DNA of 64,000 bases from Arthrobacter sp. cf158 (GTDB taxonomy: Bacteria > Actinomycetota > Actinomycetes > Actinomycetales > Micrococcaceae), in contig NZ_FNNR01000003.1 of assembly GCF_900106835.1 (NCBI RefSeq), forward strand, positions 196,381 to 260,380, in the 5' to 3' direction. This document shows, piece after piece, positions 44,154 to 51,682 of the stretch. Each line of letters starts with the position of its first letter. The stretch's first letter is position 1. The position numbers and the translations under genes were made by a program. Below the pieces are notes generated by a model that was not told the origin of the DNA, did not search any database, and saw only the letters and a program-made list of their open reading frames with translations.

Positions 44154-44561
44154 TTATTCCGGCGTGGTGTAGTAGCAGTCGTAGGTGTCCTGGCTGGTGA
44201 TCAAGCCATCCCGAAGCTCAAAAACAGCAGTGCTTCTGGCTCGGATGGTATCGCCGCGGTCCCAGTGTGGCAGGTCGAGGAGCAGTGTGGCGGACCAATT
44301 CATTTCAAGGACCACGCGGTTTTCCTGAGTAGTAGTCCGGACCACGTCGAAGCGCTGATCGACAACAATTTCCTTGCTGTGGTCGGCTCCCGCCAAGGTC
44401 TCTGCCAGGGTTCGGGTGGAGCCGGTTTTGGACAATGCATGTGGCCACTCTGTGAGCTTGAAGTCTTCTGCCAGGAAGGGCCGCAATTCGGCAGCTCCGC
44501 CGCCGGCTTCAACAGTCCTGACGAAACCCAGTACGTGGTCCAAGGGTGTGGAATCGCTCAT
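44154..44561 (-). CDS. SnoaL/NTF2-like domain protein
   Basis: The 135-residue protein has the cone fold pattern PLDHVLGFVRTVEAGGGAAE, LRPFLAEDFKLTEWPHALSK and the C-terminal FELRDGLITSQDTYDCYYTT, typical of SnoaL-like polyketide cyclases and steroid-isomerase relatives. Its stop directly abuts the stop of the convergent monooxygenase gene. ATG 44561 lies 6 nt after a TAGGCT box with no ribosome site, so a leaderless message is likely. Function unknown; being next to a PKS operon is suggestive only, since it is on the other strand. Confidence 0.8.
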   Translation of the reverse strand: MSDSTPLDHVLGFVRTVEAGGGAAELRPFLAEDFKLTEWPHALSKTGSTRTLAETLAGADHSKEIVVDQRFDVVRTTTQENRVVLEMNWSATLLLDLPHWDRGDTIRARSTAVFELRDGLITSQDTYDCYYTTPE

Positions 44562-44565
44562 TTGT

Positions 44566-44608
44566 CGAGCCTAGTCCATGGTCCATGGCCCCTGCCGCGC
44601 TAGGCTCG
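44566..44608. promoter_or_regulatory. Mirror-image leaderless promoters of the SnoaL-like gene and def
   Basis: CGAGCCTAG (44566-44574) and CTAGGCTCG (44600-44608) are an exact inverted repeat. Each contains TAGGCT exactly 6 nt before the ATG of its own gene (44561 on -, 44613 on +). Only 51 bp separate the two start codons. Confidence 0.6.
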
Positions 44609-44612
44609 AGGC

Positions 44613-45287
44613 ATGACGCATCAACCTCATCACGAGGCACCCAACCCCGCCACCGACTTCAATCCGATGCAGATCAGGGATGCTGTCCGCCGACTTCTTG
44701 ATTCGGAGGATCTTCCGTCCATTGTCCAGGCGGGCCATCCTGTCCTGCGGCAGGTGGCCGCTCCCTTTGATGGCCAGGTTGACGACGTTGAGCTGATGGC
44801 CTTGGTGGACCGGATGCGTGATGTCATGCATGACGCGCCCGGGGTTGGCGTGGCCGCTCCCCAGTTGGGCATACCGTTGCAACTGGCGGTCCTGGAGGAC
44901 AAGTATGAGGTTGATCCGGCATCGGCGGCGGTGCGTCACCGGGAACATCTGGAATTCCTCGCCATCATCAACCCGCAGTACAAGCCGCTGGGAACGGAGA
45001 TTGCCTCATTCTACGAAGGCTGCCTCTCGGTTGCCGGCTACCAGGCCGTTGTGACACGGCATCGCAACGTCGAGTTGCGGTACACCACCCCTGCGGGCGA
45101 AGCCGTCGAAGAGTGGTTTTCAGGCTGGCAAGCCCGCATCGTGCAACATGAAACGGACCACCTCCATGGAACCCTTTACCTGGACCGCGCCGAAATACGT
45201 TCGCTGACCAGCAACGCAGAGCACTCGGCCCGGTGGTCTGCCCCTGGGATCGATGAGGCCCGCAGGTCTCTCGGCTTTCTCCACTGA
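44613..45287 (+). CDS. def: Peptide deformylase
   Basis: The 224-residue metalloenzyme removes the formyl group from new proteins. All three motifs are present: GVGVAAPQLG, EGCLSVAGYQ (metal Cys) and QHETDHLHG (two metal His and the catalytic Glu). The N-terminal ~35 residues extend beyond the usual 170-190-residue form, as in other actinobacterial homologues. No ribosome site precedes the ATG; TAGGCT ends 6 nt upstream. Confidence 0.95.
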   Translation: MTHQPHHEAPNPATDFNPMQIRDAVRRLLDSEDLPSIVQAGHPVLRQVAAPFDGQVDDVELMALVDRMRDVMHDAPGVGVAAPQLGIPLQLAVLEDKYEVDPASAAVRHREHLEFLAIINPQYKPLGTEIASFYEGCLSVAGYQAVVTRHRNVELRYTTPAGEAVEEWFSGWQARIVQHETDHLHGTLYLDRAEIRSLTSNAEHSARWSAPGIDEARRSLGFLH

Positions 45288-45307
45288 GGCCGAACGTAGC
45301 GGGGCGG

Positions 45308-47323
45308 CTACACCTCCGGGGTGTTTGACGGCGTGGGAAGGTGTTGTGCCCACCAGTGAAGGATGTGCTCGAAGCGCTGCTTGCGATGATGGGGTGTCCC
45401 GGATCTGGAGAGTTCGTGGTCCTCGCCGGGGAAGACCAACAGGGCGGTCTCCACACCTTGGCTCTTCAACTGGGAGTAGTAGCGCTGTCCCTGTTCAACG
45501 GGGCAACGAAGATCATTTTCGCTATGGATCACCAGGGTGGGGGTTGTCACGGATCCGGCCACGGCCATAGGGCTCTGGGCGGCCATCTGCTCCGCAGTAC
45601 CTCCGGTGTATTCGCCCCCAAAGAACCAGCCGATGTCTGATGAGCCCGTGAAGCTGACGGGATCCAGGAAGCCACGTTCCACGATCGCTGCCGTGAACCG
45701 GTGATCGTGAGCTATGGTCCAGGCCGTGAGGTATCCGCCGTAAGAACCACCCATGATCCCTACACGATCCTGGTCCAAGGCGTCGAAGGCGGCCAACGCT
45801 GAGTCCAGGAAGGCGGTGACGTCCTGCATATCCACTGTGCCCATGCGCTCCTTAAGGGCCCGGCCATGGGACTGGCCGTAGCCGGAGGACCCCCGCGGAT
45901 TGCACAACACCACCGCGTACCCGGCTGCGGCGTATACCTGCGCTTCGTCGAAGTAGGCGCCGGTGTATTGCGCGAACGGTCCGCCATGGATGTTCAGCAG
46001 GACGGGGTGCGGTCCAGGCCCGTCCGGCAGCACGACCCATCCATGGACGCGGTGGCCGTCCTCGGAGGATGCCTCGAAATCCACTGGCTCGCTGACCCGT
46101 GAGTTATTTCTCAAGCCTGCTGAAAAGTCTGTCAGCAGGCGCAGTTCACTTCGTTCCAAAGATGCTACGTCGCCCACCGTGGCGGCATCCGAGTAGCTGA
46201 CCGCTATTTCGCCGTTGGCTGCCACGCTTGCTCCAATGACCACCCGGGCGCCGTGGACCAAGGGCGTAATCTCGCCTTCGGCGGGAACATCCAGTAGTTC
46301 GACGCTGCCCAGAGCCGTGTTGAGCACCAGCACGCTGGCGGGACCGCTGGGCTCCAAAGGCCCGGCGACATCCAGATATTCGACGTCGGTCAGCGGCACG
46401 GACTCTCCCCCGCCGATGGGCATGACATGGAGGATGCCGTTGCGTGCCACGAAGTCCCGGCCCGTTTGACCCATGTCCTGGGCAATGTAAAAGAGCCATT
46501 GGCCATCAGTCGATGTACGGACGTCCGTGACAGTCTGTCGGATTTTGTTTGAAGGTTCGACGGCGGTTGGCTCGCCGCCGGAGGCTGCTACCCGGTAAAC
46601 GGAGGTGACCAGATCGTCGTCGTGCCCTTGGTGCAGGCCGGCCACGAAATAGATCTGGGACCCGTCAGCGGAGAAGCATGGGGAATCGTGATCGGCATCG
46701 CCAAACGTGAGCTGTTTGGCTGCAGGTATCCCGCTGACTTCGCGGGCTGCCTGTTCATGGGCTGCCCGCCCGCGGGGTGCAACTGCGGGTTCGCCGCCCA
46801 GTTCCGGTACCTCTACGACGAACACTTGTTGGGGCTGGTCCCCTGTGTATCCCACGCCGTTCATCCGGTACTTATTATTCGTGATCAGGCGGGCATCTTC
46901 GCCTCCAGCAGCAACGCCGTCGACTGTTCCGTAGCGGCCCTGCTCCGGCACCCTGGCAAGGAAGGCAATCCGGTGCGAATCGGGAGCCCAGATAAAACTG
47001 CTGATGCCGTTGTGCTGATCCGTGATCCGTTGCGGTTCGCCGCCGGTCGCCTCCACCACGAACAGCTGCGGCTTGCCATCGGGATCGCTTCGGAGGAAGG
47101 CAAGAACAAGCCCATCCGGTGAAAATGACGGCGAACTGTCCCTGAATCCGCGCGTGATGCGGCGAGGGTGCTTGGTGATGTCCAACGGGACGCTCCACAG
47201 CTGTCCAACGTAGCTGTCGGCATCGAAATCCGGTCTGATGACGGAGACCACAGCTTTGGTGCCGTCAGGGTGGATGGCGGGGGCGGACACGGAATTCAGC
47301 AGGGGAAGTTGCTCTGGTTTCAC
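45308..47323 (-). CDS. S9-family serine peptidase (acylaminoacyl/dipeptidyl type)
   Basis: The 671-residue protein has an N-terminal beta-propeller (about residues 1-400, repeats such as SPSFSPDGLVLAFLRSDPDG) and a C-terminal alpha/beta hydrolase domain. The catalytic Ser is in GIMGGSYGGYLTAW, the Asp in IHSENDLRCPVEQG and the His in FPGEDHELSRSG. There is no signal peptide, so it acts on cytoplasmic peptides. It is convergent with def, 20 bp apart. GTG 47323 has no ribosome site and follows a TAGGCT box by 7 nt. Confidence 0.93.
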   Translation of the reverse strand: MKPEQLPLLNSVSAPAIHPDGTKAVVSVIRPDFDADSYVGQLWSVPLDITKHPRRITRGFRDSSPSFSPDGLVLAFLRSDPDGKPQLFVVEATGGEPQRITDQHNGISSFIWAPDSHRIAFLARVPEQGRYGTVDGVAAGGEDARLITNNKYRMNGVGYTGDQPQQVFVVEVPELGGEPAVAPRGRAAHEQAAREVSGIPAAKQLTFGDADHDSPCFSADGSQIYFVAGLHQGHDDDLVTSVYRVAASGGEPTAVEPSNKIRQTVTDVRTSTDGQWLFYIAQDMGQTGRDFVARNGILHVMPIGGGESVPLTDVEYLDVAGPLEPSGPASVLVLNTALGSVELLDVPAEGEITPLVHGARVVIGASVAANGEIAVSYSDAATVGDVASLERSELRLLTDFSAGLRNNSRVSEPVDFEASSEDGHRVHGWVVLPDGPGPHPVLLNIHGGPFAQYTGAYFDEAQVYAAAGYAVVLCNPRGSSGYGQSHGRALKERMGTVDMQDVTAFLDSALAAFDALDQDRVGIMGGSYGGYLTAWTIAHDHRFTAAIVERGFLDPVSFTGSSDIGWFFGGEYTGGTAEQMAAQSPMAVAGSVTTPTLVIHSENDLRCPVEQGQRYYSQLKSQGVETALLVFPGEDHELSRSGTPHHRKQRFEHILHWWAQHLPTPSNTPEV

Positions 47324-47330
47324 GCTGGTG

Positions 47331-47385
47331 AGCCTAGCCCGGTGTTTTCACCACAGGTACCAGACACTCCGTCCCACCGTAGGAT
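47331..47385. promoter_or_regulatory. Divergent leaderless promoters of the S9 peptidase and RlmA-like genes
   Basis: TAGGCT on the minus strand (47331-47336) is 7 nt from GTG 47323, and TAGGAT on the plus strand (47380-47385) is 7 nt from ATG 47393. No good -35 boxes are seen. Confidence 0.5.
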
Positions 47386-47392
47386 TGGAGCC

Positions 47393-48235
47393 ATGTTGTC
47401 CCATGCTGTTGCTGCCCTCCGCTGTCCTGTCTGCCAAGGGGCGTTCCAGCTTAAGGAAGATCAGCCACGGAGCCTGGCCTGCGGTGCGGGGCACACCTTT
47501 GACGCCGCGAAACAGGGCTATTTCAACCTGCTGACGGGCAAGGGCACCGTCTTTGAAGCTGATTCGGCTGACATGGTTGCCGCCCGATACCGGTTCTTGG
47601 AGGGCGGGCACTACTCCGCTCTGGCCGATGCTGTTGCGGATGTTGCCGAGGGCGTACTCCGGCGACCTGATGCGTTGGTCCTCGACGCCGGGACCGGGAC
47701 CGGACACTATCTCCGGGCAGTCACCGCAAAGAGCGGGGCCAGCGCCGTGGGCCTGGATATCTCCAAGTTTGCGCTTCGTCGGGCGGCTCGACTCAACCCG
47801 GAGGCTGCCAACCTGGTGTGGGACATCTGGCGGCCACTGCCCATGGCGGACCACTCCGCGGACGTGGTCATGGTGGTCTTTGCTCCACGAAACCCCGCAG
47901 AATTCGCCCGCGTGCTCCGGCCGGGCGGAACCCTTGTGGTGGTGACGCCGCGGCCCGGGCATCTCGCGGAGATCGCCGCCCGGACAGGGATGCTGGGGAT
48001 CGAAGATGGCAAAGAGGAACGCCTGGTTGACAGCATGCGGGCGCATTTCGCTTCCGGAGACAGCCACACCCTGGATATCCCCTTGCTTTTGAGTGGCCCG
48101 GAGGTAGCAGATCTCGCCTTCATGGGCCCGGCCGGCCATCATCTCCACTCCGGGCAGTTGTCCGGGTTGGCAGAATCCGATGCTTCCACGACCACCACGG
48201 CCATGTTCCGGATCAGCGTGTTTACCGTGTCCTGA
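47393..48235 (+). CDS. RlmA-like 23S rRNA (guanine) methyltransferase
   Basis: The 280-residue protein begins with a zinc-binding segment, LRCPVCQGAFQL...SLACGAGHTFD, then a class I SAM domain (ALVLDAGTGTGHYLRAVTAK, VVMVVFAPRNPAEFARVLRP). This is the RlmA/RrmA/TlrB arrangement, which methylates N1 of a guanine in helix 35 of 23S rRNA (G745 or G748). In Streptomyces a relative gives tylosin resistance. The frame continues upstream but the family N-terminus matches ATG 47393. Confidence 0.88.
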   Translation: MLSHAVAALRCPVCQGAFQLKEDQPRSLACGAGHTFDAAKQGYFNLLTGKGTVFEADSADMVAARYRFLEGGHYSALADAVADVAEGVLRRPDALVLDAGTGTGHYLRAVTAKSGASAVGLDISKFALRRAARLNPEAANLVWDIWRPLPMADHSADVVMVVFAPRNPAEFARVLRPGGTLVVVTPRPGHLAEIAARTGMLGIEDGKEERLVDSMRAHFASGDSHTLDIPLLLSGPEVADLAFMGPAGHHLHSGQLSGLAESDASTTTTAMFRISVFTVS

Positions 48236-48315
48236 CGTGGGGCGGTACGTCGGGCTAGGATGGGAGAACAGTGACTGTGATCCCCCTCGCGGGATCCGGG
48301 ACCAAGGGGGAACGG

Positions 48316-48777
48316 ATGTTTGAATGGCTCGGCGAGAATTGGTGGGCCCTCTGGCTCACCGTGTTCCTCGCGTTCGCAGTGGTGGAGATGCTGACTCTCG
48401 ACCTCTTCTTCATCATGCTGGGCGGCGGTGCCCTTGCCGGCCTGATTGCTGACTTCGCCGGCGCCGAGTTCTGGCTGCAGATTGTTATTTTCTGCGTTGT
48501 TTCCCTCTTGATGATTGCCTTCGTGCGGCCCGTGGCGCTCAAGCACCTCCACAAGGGGCCCGAAGAACAGCGCTCCAATATCGACCGCCTTATAGGCCAG
48601 TCAGCTCTCGTCATCGAAGCCGTGAGCGGCACAAGTGGACTCGTCAAAATTGGCGGTGACGTATGGAGCGCCCGCAGCACCGCTGGCGTCATCGACGCCG
48701 GCGCAACAGTCCAGGTCACCAAAATTGACGGCGCGACGGCGGTAGTCGCCTCGTCTGCCGACAATAGCCCGCGCTGA
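48316..48777 (+). CDS. NfeD-like membrane protein
   Basis: The 153-residue protein begins FEWLGENWWALWLTVFLAFA, has two or three helices up to about residue 75, and ends in an OB-fold domain (about 85-148: GQSALVIEAVSGTSGLVKIG). NfeD proteins work with SPFH-type partners in membrane organisation; an SPFH gene follows 89 bp downstream. ATG 48316 has GGGGGAACGG upstream; an in-frame GTG at 48271 lies only a few bases after the probable transcript start (TAGGAT box 48256-48261), so it is less likely. Confidence 0.9.
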   Translation: MFEWLGENWWALWLTVFLAFAVVEMLTLDLFFIMLGGGALAGLIADFAGAEFWLQIVIFCVVSLLMIAFVRPVALKHLHKGPEEQRSNIDRLIGQSALVIEAVSGTSGLVKIGGDVWSARSTAGVIDAGATVQVTKIDGATAVVASSADNSPR

Positions 48778-48866
48778 GGCGCCCACTGATTTAGTCGGTT
48801 GCCGGGTGGGCAACCCGCCCGCGCAAAGCCGCATCAAACCACGCAATTGGGGAACGAAGGAGATGT

Positions 48867-49826
48867 ATGGACGGCTTAGGAGGAACAGCAGCAGCAATTG
48901 TGCTGATTGTTCTCGTCATTTTTGTCATCATCGTGTTGGTCCGCTCGGTAAGGATCATCCCGCAGGCACGAGCCGGCGTCGTAGAACGACTCGGCAAGTA
49001 CCAGCGCACGCTTAACCCGGGGCTCACCATACTGATCCCGTTCGTCGACAGGCTCCTGCCGCTGCTCGACCTGCGCGAACAGGTGGTGTCATTCCCGCCG
49101 CAGCCGGTCATCACCGAAGACAACCTTGTGGTTTCCATCGACACGGTGGTCTACTTCCAGGTCACCGATCCCAGAGCGGCCACGTACGAGATCGCAAACT
49201 ACATCCAAGCCGTGGAACAGTTGACCACCACCACGCTCCGTAACGTGGTGGGTGGACTCAACCTCGAAGAGGCGCTGACGTCCCGCGACCAGATCAACGG
49301 CCAGCTCCGTGGTGTGCTTGATGAAGCTACGGGCCGCTGGGGAATCCGCGTTTCACGCGTTGAACTGAAAGCGATCGATCCGCCCCACTCCATCCAGGAC
49401 TCGATGGAAAAGCAGATGCGTGCTGAGCGTGACCGTCGTGCCGCCATCCTGACTGCGGAAGGCACCAAGCAGTCCCAGATCCTCACCGCAGAAGGCCAGC
49501 GTCAGGCAGCCATTCTTGCTGCTGAAGGTGACGCGAAGGCAGCTATCCTTCGGGCTGACGGTGAAGCCCAGGCCATCCAGAAGGTCTTCGACGCGATTCA
49601 TAAGGGAAATCCGGACCAGAAGCTCCTGGCCTACCAGTACTTGCAGACGCTCCCCAAGATCGCCGAAGGGAGTTCCAACAAGCTCTGGATCATTCCGAGC
49701 GAAGTAGGCGAGGCACTCAAGGGCATCGGTGGTGCCCTGGGAGGCAGTAACGGTGACTCACCTGCCGCCGGCCTTTTCGGTGATGAATCCGGCAAGGGGG
49801 CCCAGCCGGCCCGTACTGCCGAGTAG
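48867..49826 (+). CDS. SPFH/band 7 domain protein (QmcA/stomatin-like)
   Basis: The 319-residue protein has one N-terminal membrane helix (about residues 8-28), the SPFH domain (about 30-190: RIIPQARAGVVERLGKYQRT, VVSFPPQPVITEDNLVVSID) and a coiled coil rich in Ala-Glu repeats (TAEGTKQSQILTAEGQRQAA). Such proteins form large membrane-bound cages with NfeD or membrane proteases. The NfeD-SPFH pair is a conserved operon. AAGGAGATGT precedes the ATG. Confidence 0.94.
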   Translation: MDGLGGTAAAIVLIVLVIFVIIVLVRSVRIIPQARAGVVERLGKYQRTLNPGLTILIPFVDRLLPLLDLREQVVSFPPQPVITEDNLVVSIDTVVYFQVTDPRAATYEIANYIQAVEQLTTTTLRNVVGGLNLEEALTSRDQINGQLRGVLDEATGRWGIRVSRVELKAIDPPHSIQDSMEKQMRAERDRRAAILTAEGTKQSQILTAEGQRQAAILAAEGDAKAAILRADGEAQAIQKVFDAIHKGNPDQKLLAYQYLQTLPKIAEGSSNKLWIIPSEVGEALKGIGGALGGSNGDSPAAGLFGDESGKGAQPARTAE

Positions 49827-49860
49827 CCGAAACGCCTCACAAAGCAGCAGTAACCCGTAC

Positions 49861-49893
49861 CGGACGGCCAGCCATTCTGTGGCTGGCCGTCCG
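49861..49893 (+). terminator. Terminator after the SPFH gene
   Basis: Perfect 14-bp arms CGGACGGCCAGCCA and TGGCTGGCCGTCCG enclose a 5-nt loop and are followed by GCCTTTAA. Confidence 0.9.
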
Positions 49894-49909
49894 GCCTTTA
49901 AGGCCCGCT

Positions 49910-49939
49910 TTGGGTAGAGGGACCTCATCCGCGTATAAT
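49910..49939 (+). promoter_or_regulatory. Housekeeping promoter of rbpA
   Basis: TTGGGT (49910-49915) and a perfect TATAAT (49934-49939) are 18 bp apart. The transcript start would be near 49946, giving a leader of about 155 nt with two small hairpins (CCGTAAG/CTTACGG at 50029-50056 and CGCGG/CCGCG at 50061-50080). Confidence 0.75.
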
Positions 49940-49970
49940 GGGATATTTGTCCGGCTGGTTCAGTGTGGAT

Positions 49971-49996
49971 GGAACATAAAAGCTTTGCCAGGCGTT
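49971..49996 (+). promoter_or_regulatory. SigR/SigH-type stress promoter of rbpA
   Basis: GGAAC (49971-49975) and GTT (49994-49996) are exactly 18 bp apart, with A after GGAAC and C before GTT. This matches the consensus for the redox/heat-stress sigma factors SigR (GGAAT-N18-GTT) and SigH (GGAAYA...GTT). rbpA of Streptomyces coelicolor is a known SigR target. Confidence 0.65.
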
Positions 49997-50100
49997 GCAA
50001 TTAGTGATGCAAGGTGTGCAGAAGTAGTCCGTAAGGAACGTGCAAACGGCTTACGGCTAGCGCGGGGTTCCTGCTCCGCGAACAGACAGAGGGAGTAATC

Positions 50101-50448
50101 ATGAGCGATCGCAGCCTGCGGGGTATGCGTCTTGGCGCCCAAAGCATGGAAACCGAATCCGGCGTTGAACCGGCGCCGCGCCAGCGGGTCGAGTACCGCT
50201 GCGAGGATGGCGAGCAGGTCTTCGTAACCTTCTCCTCCGAAGCCGAGATCCCCCCGGTGTGGGTTTCCAAGACGGGCAAGGAAGCGCTTCTGGTTGACGG
50301 CGAGCGTCCCGTGGATGCCAACGAAAAAGCTGTACGTACCCACTGGGACATGCTGCTTGAGCGCCGGAGCCTTCCCGAGCTGGAGCAGATCCTCGAGGAT
50401 CGATTGAACATCCTGCGTGAGCGTCGTGGAGAGCGTCGTTCCGCTTAG
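50101..50448 (+). CDS. rbpA: RNA polymerase-binding protein RbpA
   Basis: The 115-residue protein is actinobacteria-specific and strengthens RNA polymerase containing the housekeeping sigma factor. The N-terminal tail has DRSLRGMRLGAQSMETE, the core domain VEYRCEDGEQVFVTFSSEAE, and the sigma-interaction helices HWDMLLERRSLPELEQILED. The core zinc ligands of the Streptomyces protein are only partly present here. GGGAGTAATC precedes the ATG. Upstream are a perfect TATAAT promoter and a SigR/SigH-type promoter. Confidence 0.96.
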   Translation: MSDRSLRGMRLGAQSMETESGVEPAPRQRVEYRCEDGEQVFVTFSSEAEIPPVWVSKTGKEALLVDGERPVDANEKAVRTHWDMLLERRSLPELEQILEDRLNILRERRGERRSA

Positions 50449-50468
50449 TCTGCAGCGACTGAGACAAC

Positions 50469-50511
50469 AAAGGCCGGGTCCGTTTCCTCAAGGAAACCGG
50501 ACCCGGCCTTT
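50469..50511. terminator. Bidirectional terminator between rbpA and the glycosyltransferase
   Basis: AAAGGCCGGGTCCGTTTCC (50469-50487) pairs with GGAAACCGGACCCGGCCTTT (50492-50511) with one bulged C, and the flanking A and T runs serve both strands. Confidence 0.92.
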
Positions 50512-50523
50512 GTTATTGCCCAA

Positions 50524-51267
50524 CTACTTAGCGGCTGCGGGTGACTTTCGAGTGAGCTTCGCCCAACGTGCTGCCAGTCCCCATTTGGTCACGTTGATCA
50601 TGGCTTCCACCACGATGTTGCCGCTCATCTTGGAGGCGCCGAGCTCTCGCTCCACGAACGTGATGGGGCGTTCCTCGATGCGCAGGCCGAGCTTGGCCAC
50701 GCGCCAGGCAAGGTCCACCTGGAACCCGTAGCCCACGGACTCGACGGCGTCCAGATTGAGTGCCTCCAGCGTGCTGCGACGGAAGGCCCGGTAGCCACCG
50801 GTAACATCCTTGATTTTTACGCCCAACATGATGCGGGCATAGGTGCTGCCAATGCGGGAGATAGCCTGCCGGTAGAGCGGCCAGTTGACCACGCTGCCAC
50901 CCGGGACCCACCGTGAACCCATGGCGAGGTCGGCGCCGTCCTTGACGGCATCGAGAAGAAGCGGCAACTGCTCCGGCTTGTGGGAGCCGTCCGCGTCCAT
51001 TTCCACCAGGACGTCATAGCCGGCAGCCAATCCCCACTTGAAACCGGCGATGTACGCAGCGCCGAGGCCTTCTTTGCCCTTGCGATGCAAAACATGCACC
51101 TGGCTATCCGCTGCGGCGAACTCGTCAGCCAGCTGTCCCGTACCGTCAGGGCTGTTGTCGTCAACCACCAGAACATCGGACTCGGGTACAGCAGCGCGCA
51201 GCCGCCCCAGCGTCTTGGGGAGCGATTCCAGCTCGTTGTAGGTGGGAATGATCGTCAGGACACGCAA
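50524..51267 (-). CDS. Polyprenol monophosphomannose synthase (GT2 family)
   Basis: The 247-residue soluble glycosyltransferase begins [20 protein letters not shown], has the nucleotide-sugar motif [19 protein letters not shown], the metal motif [16 protein letters not shown], and [20 protein letters not shown], all usual for DPM1/Ppm1 catalytic domains. It transfers mannose from GDP-mannose to polyprenol phosphate for cell-wall glycans. It lacks the N-acyltransferase partner domain. A TATAAT box lies about 75 bp upstream on the minus strand (51342-51347). Confidence 0.9.
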   Translation of the reverse strand: MRVLTIIPTYNELESLPKTLGRLRAAVPESDVLVVDDNSPDGTGQLADEFAAADSQVHVLHRKGKEGLGAAYIAGFKWGLAAGYDVLVEMDADGSHKPEQLPLLLDAVKDGADLAMGSRWVPGGSVVNWPLYRQAISRIGSTYARIMLGVKIKDVTGGYRAFRRSTLEALNLDAVESVGYGFQVDLAWRVAKLGLRIEERPITFVERELGASKMSGNIVVEAMINVTKWGLAARWAKLTRKSPAAAK

Positions 51268-51682
51268 GAAGAGGCCTTTCCTTGATGGAGCGGTCAGTGT
51301 GCCGGAGCAGCCTGGCGGCTGGCATTCTGGCGCAACTCTCCATTATAGGACGCCGGACGACTCTTCCCGGGCCGCTGTGGCGCCGGACACAACTGCCGGG
51401 AAGCTGCGGGCAGGTCCACAAGCCCAGCACCAGTGGCGCCGAACAAGGATATTCCGGACGAACTGTTTTCCGGGTCGCTGTGGACCTGCCCACTCACTTT
51501 GCCGCCACCATGAGCCCGCTCCGGCCACGGCCGAACCAGCAAGCTCCGGCAGCTGCCTCTGCAATGATGATCCGTTGAGCCTCAATGCTACGGACTCACC
51601 CCACTCTGTCAACCGGCGGTTGACCTGCGGATCCTTGCATCGGTCCAGTTCAGCACCCGATCTCCGTCATGAAATTCGGTGT
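51268..51682. other. 415-bp intergenic region with inverted repeats
   Basis: No convincing gene is seen. It contains a minus-strand TATAAT (51342-51347) for the glycosyltransferase, a 12-bp inverted repeat (GGGCAGGTCCAC at 51408-51419, GTGGACCTGCCC at 51480-51491) and a palindrome GTCAACCG-G-CGGTTGAC (51608-51624) that could be a protein-binding site. Confidence 0.6.

Noticed and set aside
47168..47392. Upstream extension of the RlmA-like gene
   Set aside because: The 75 extra codons run over the start of the divergent S9 peptidase gene and show no similarity to the family, which starts at ATG 47393.
49969..50004. A 12-codon upstream open frame in the rbpA leader
   Set aside because: It has no ribosome site, and its first bases form the GGAAC box of the SigR-type promoter, which explains the sequence better.
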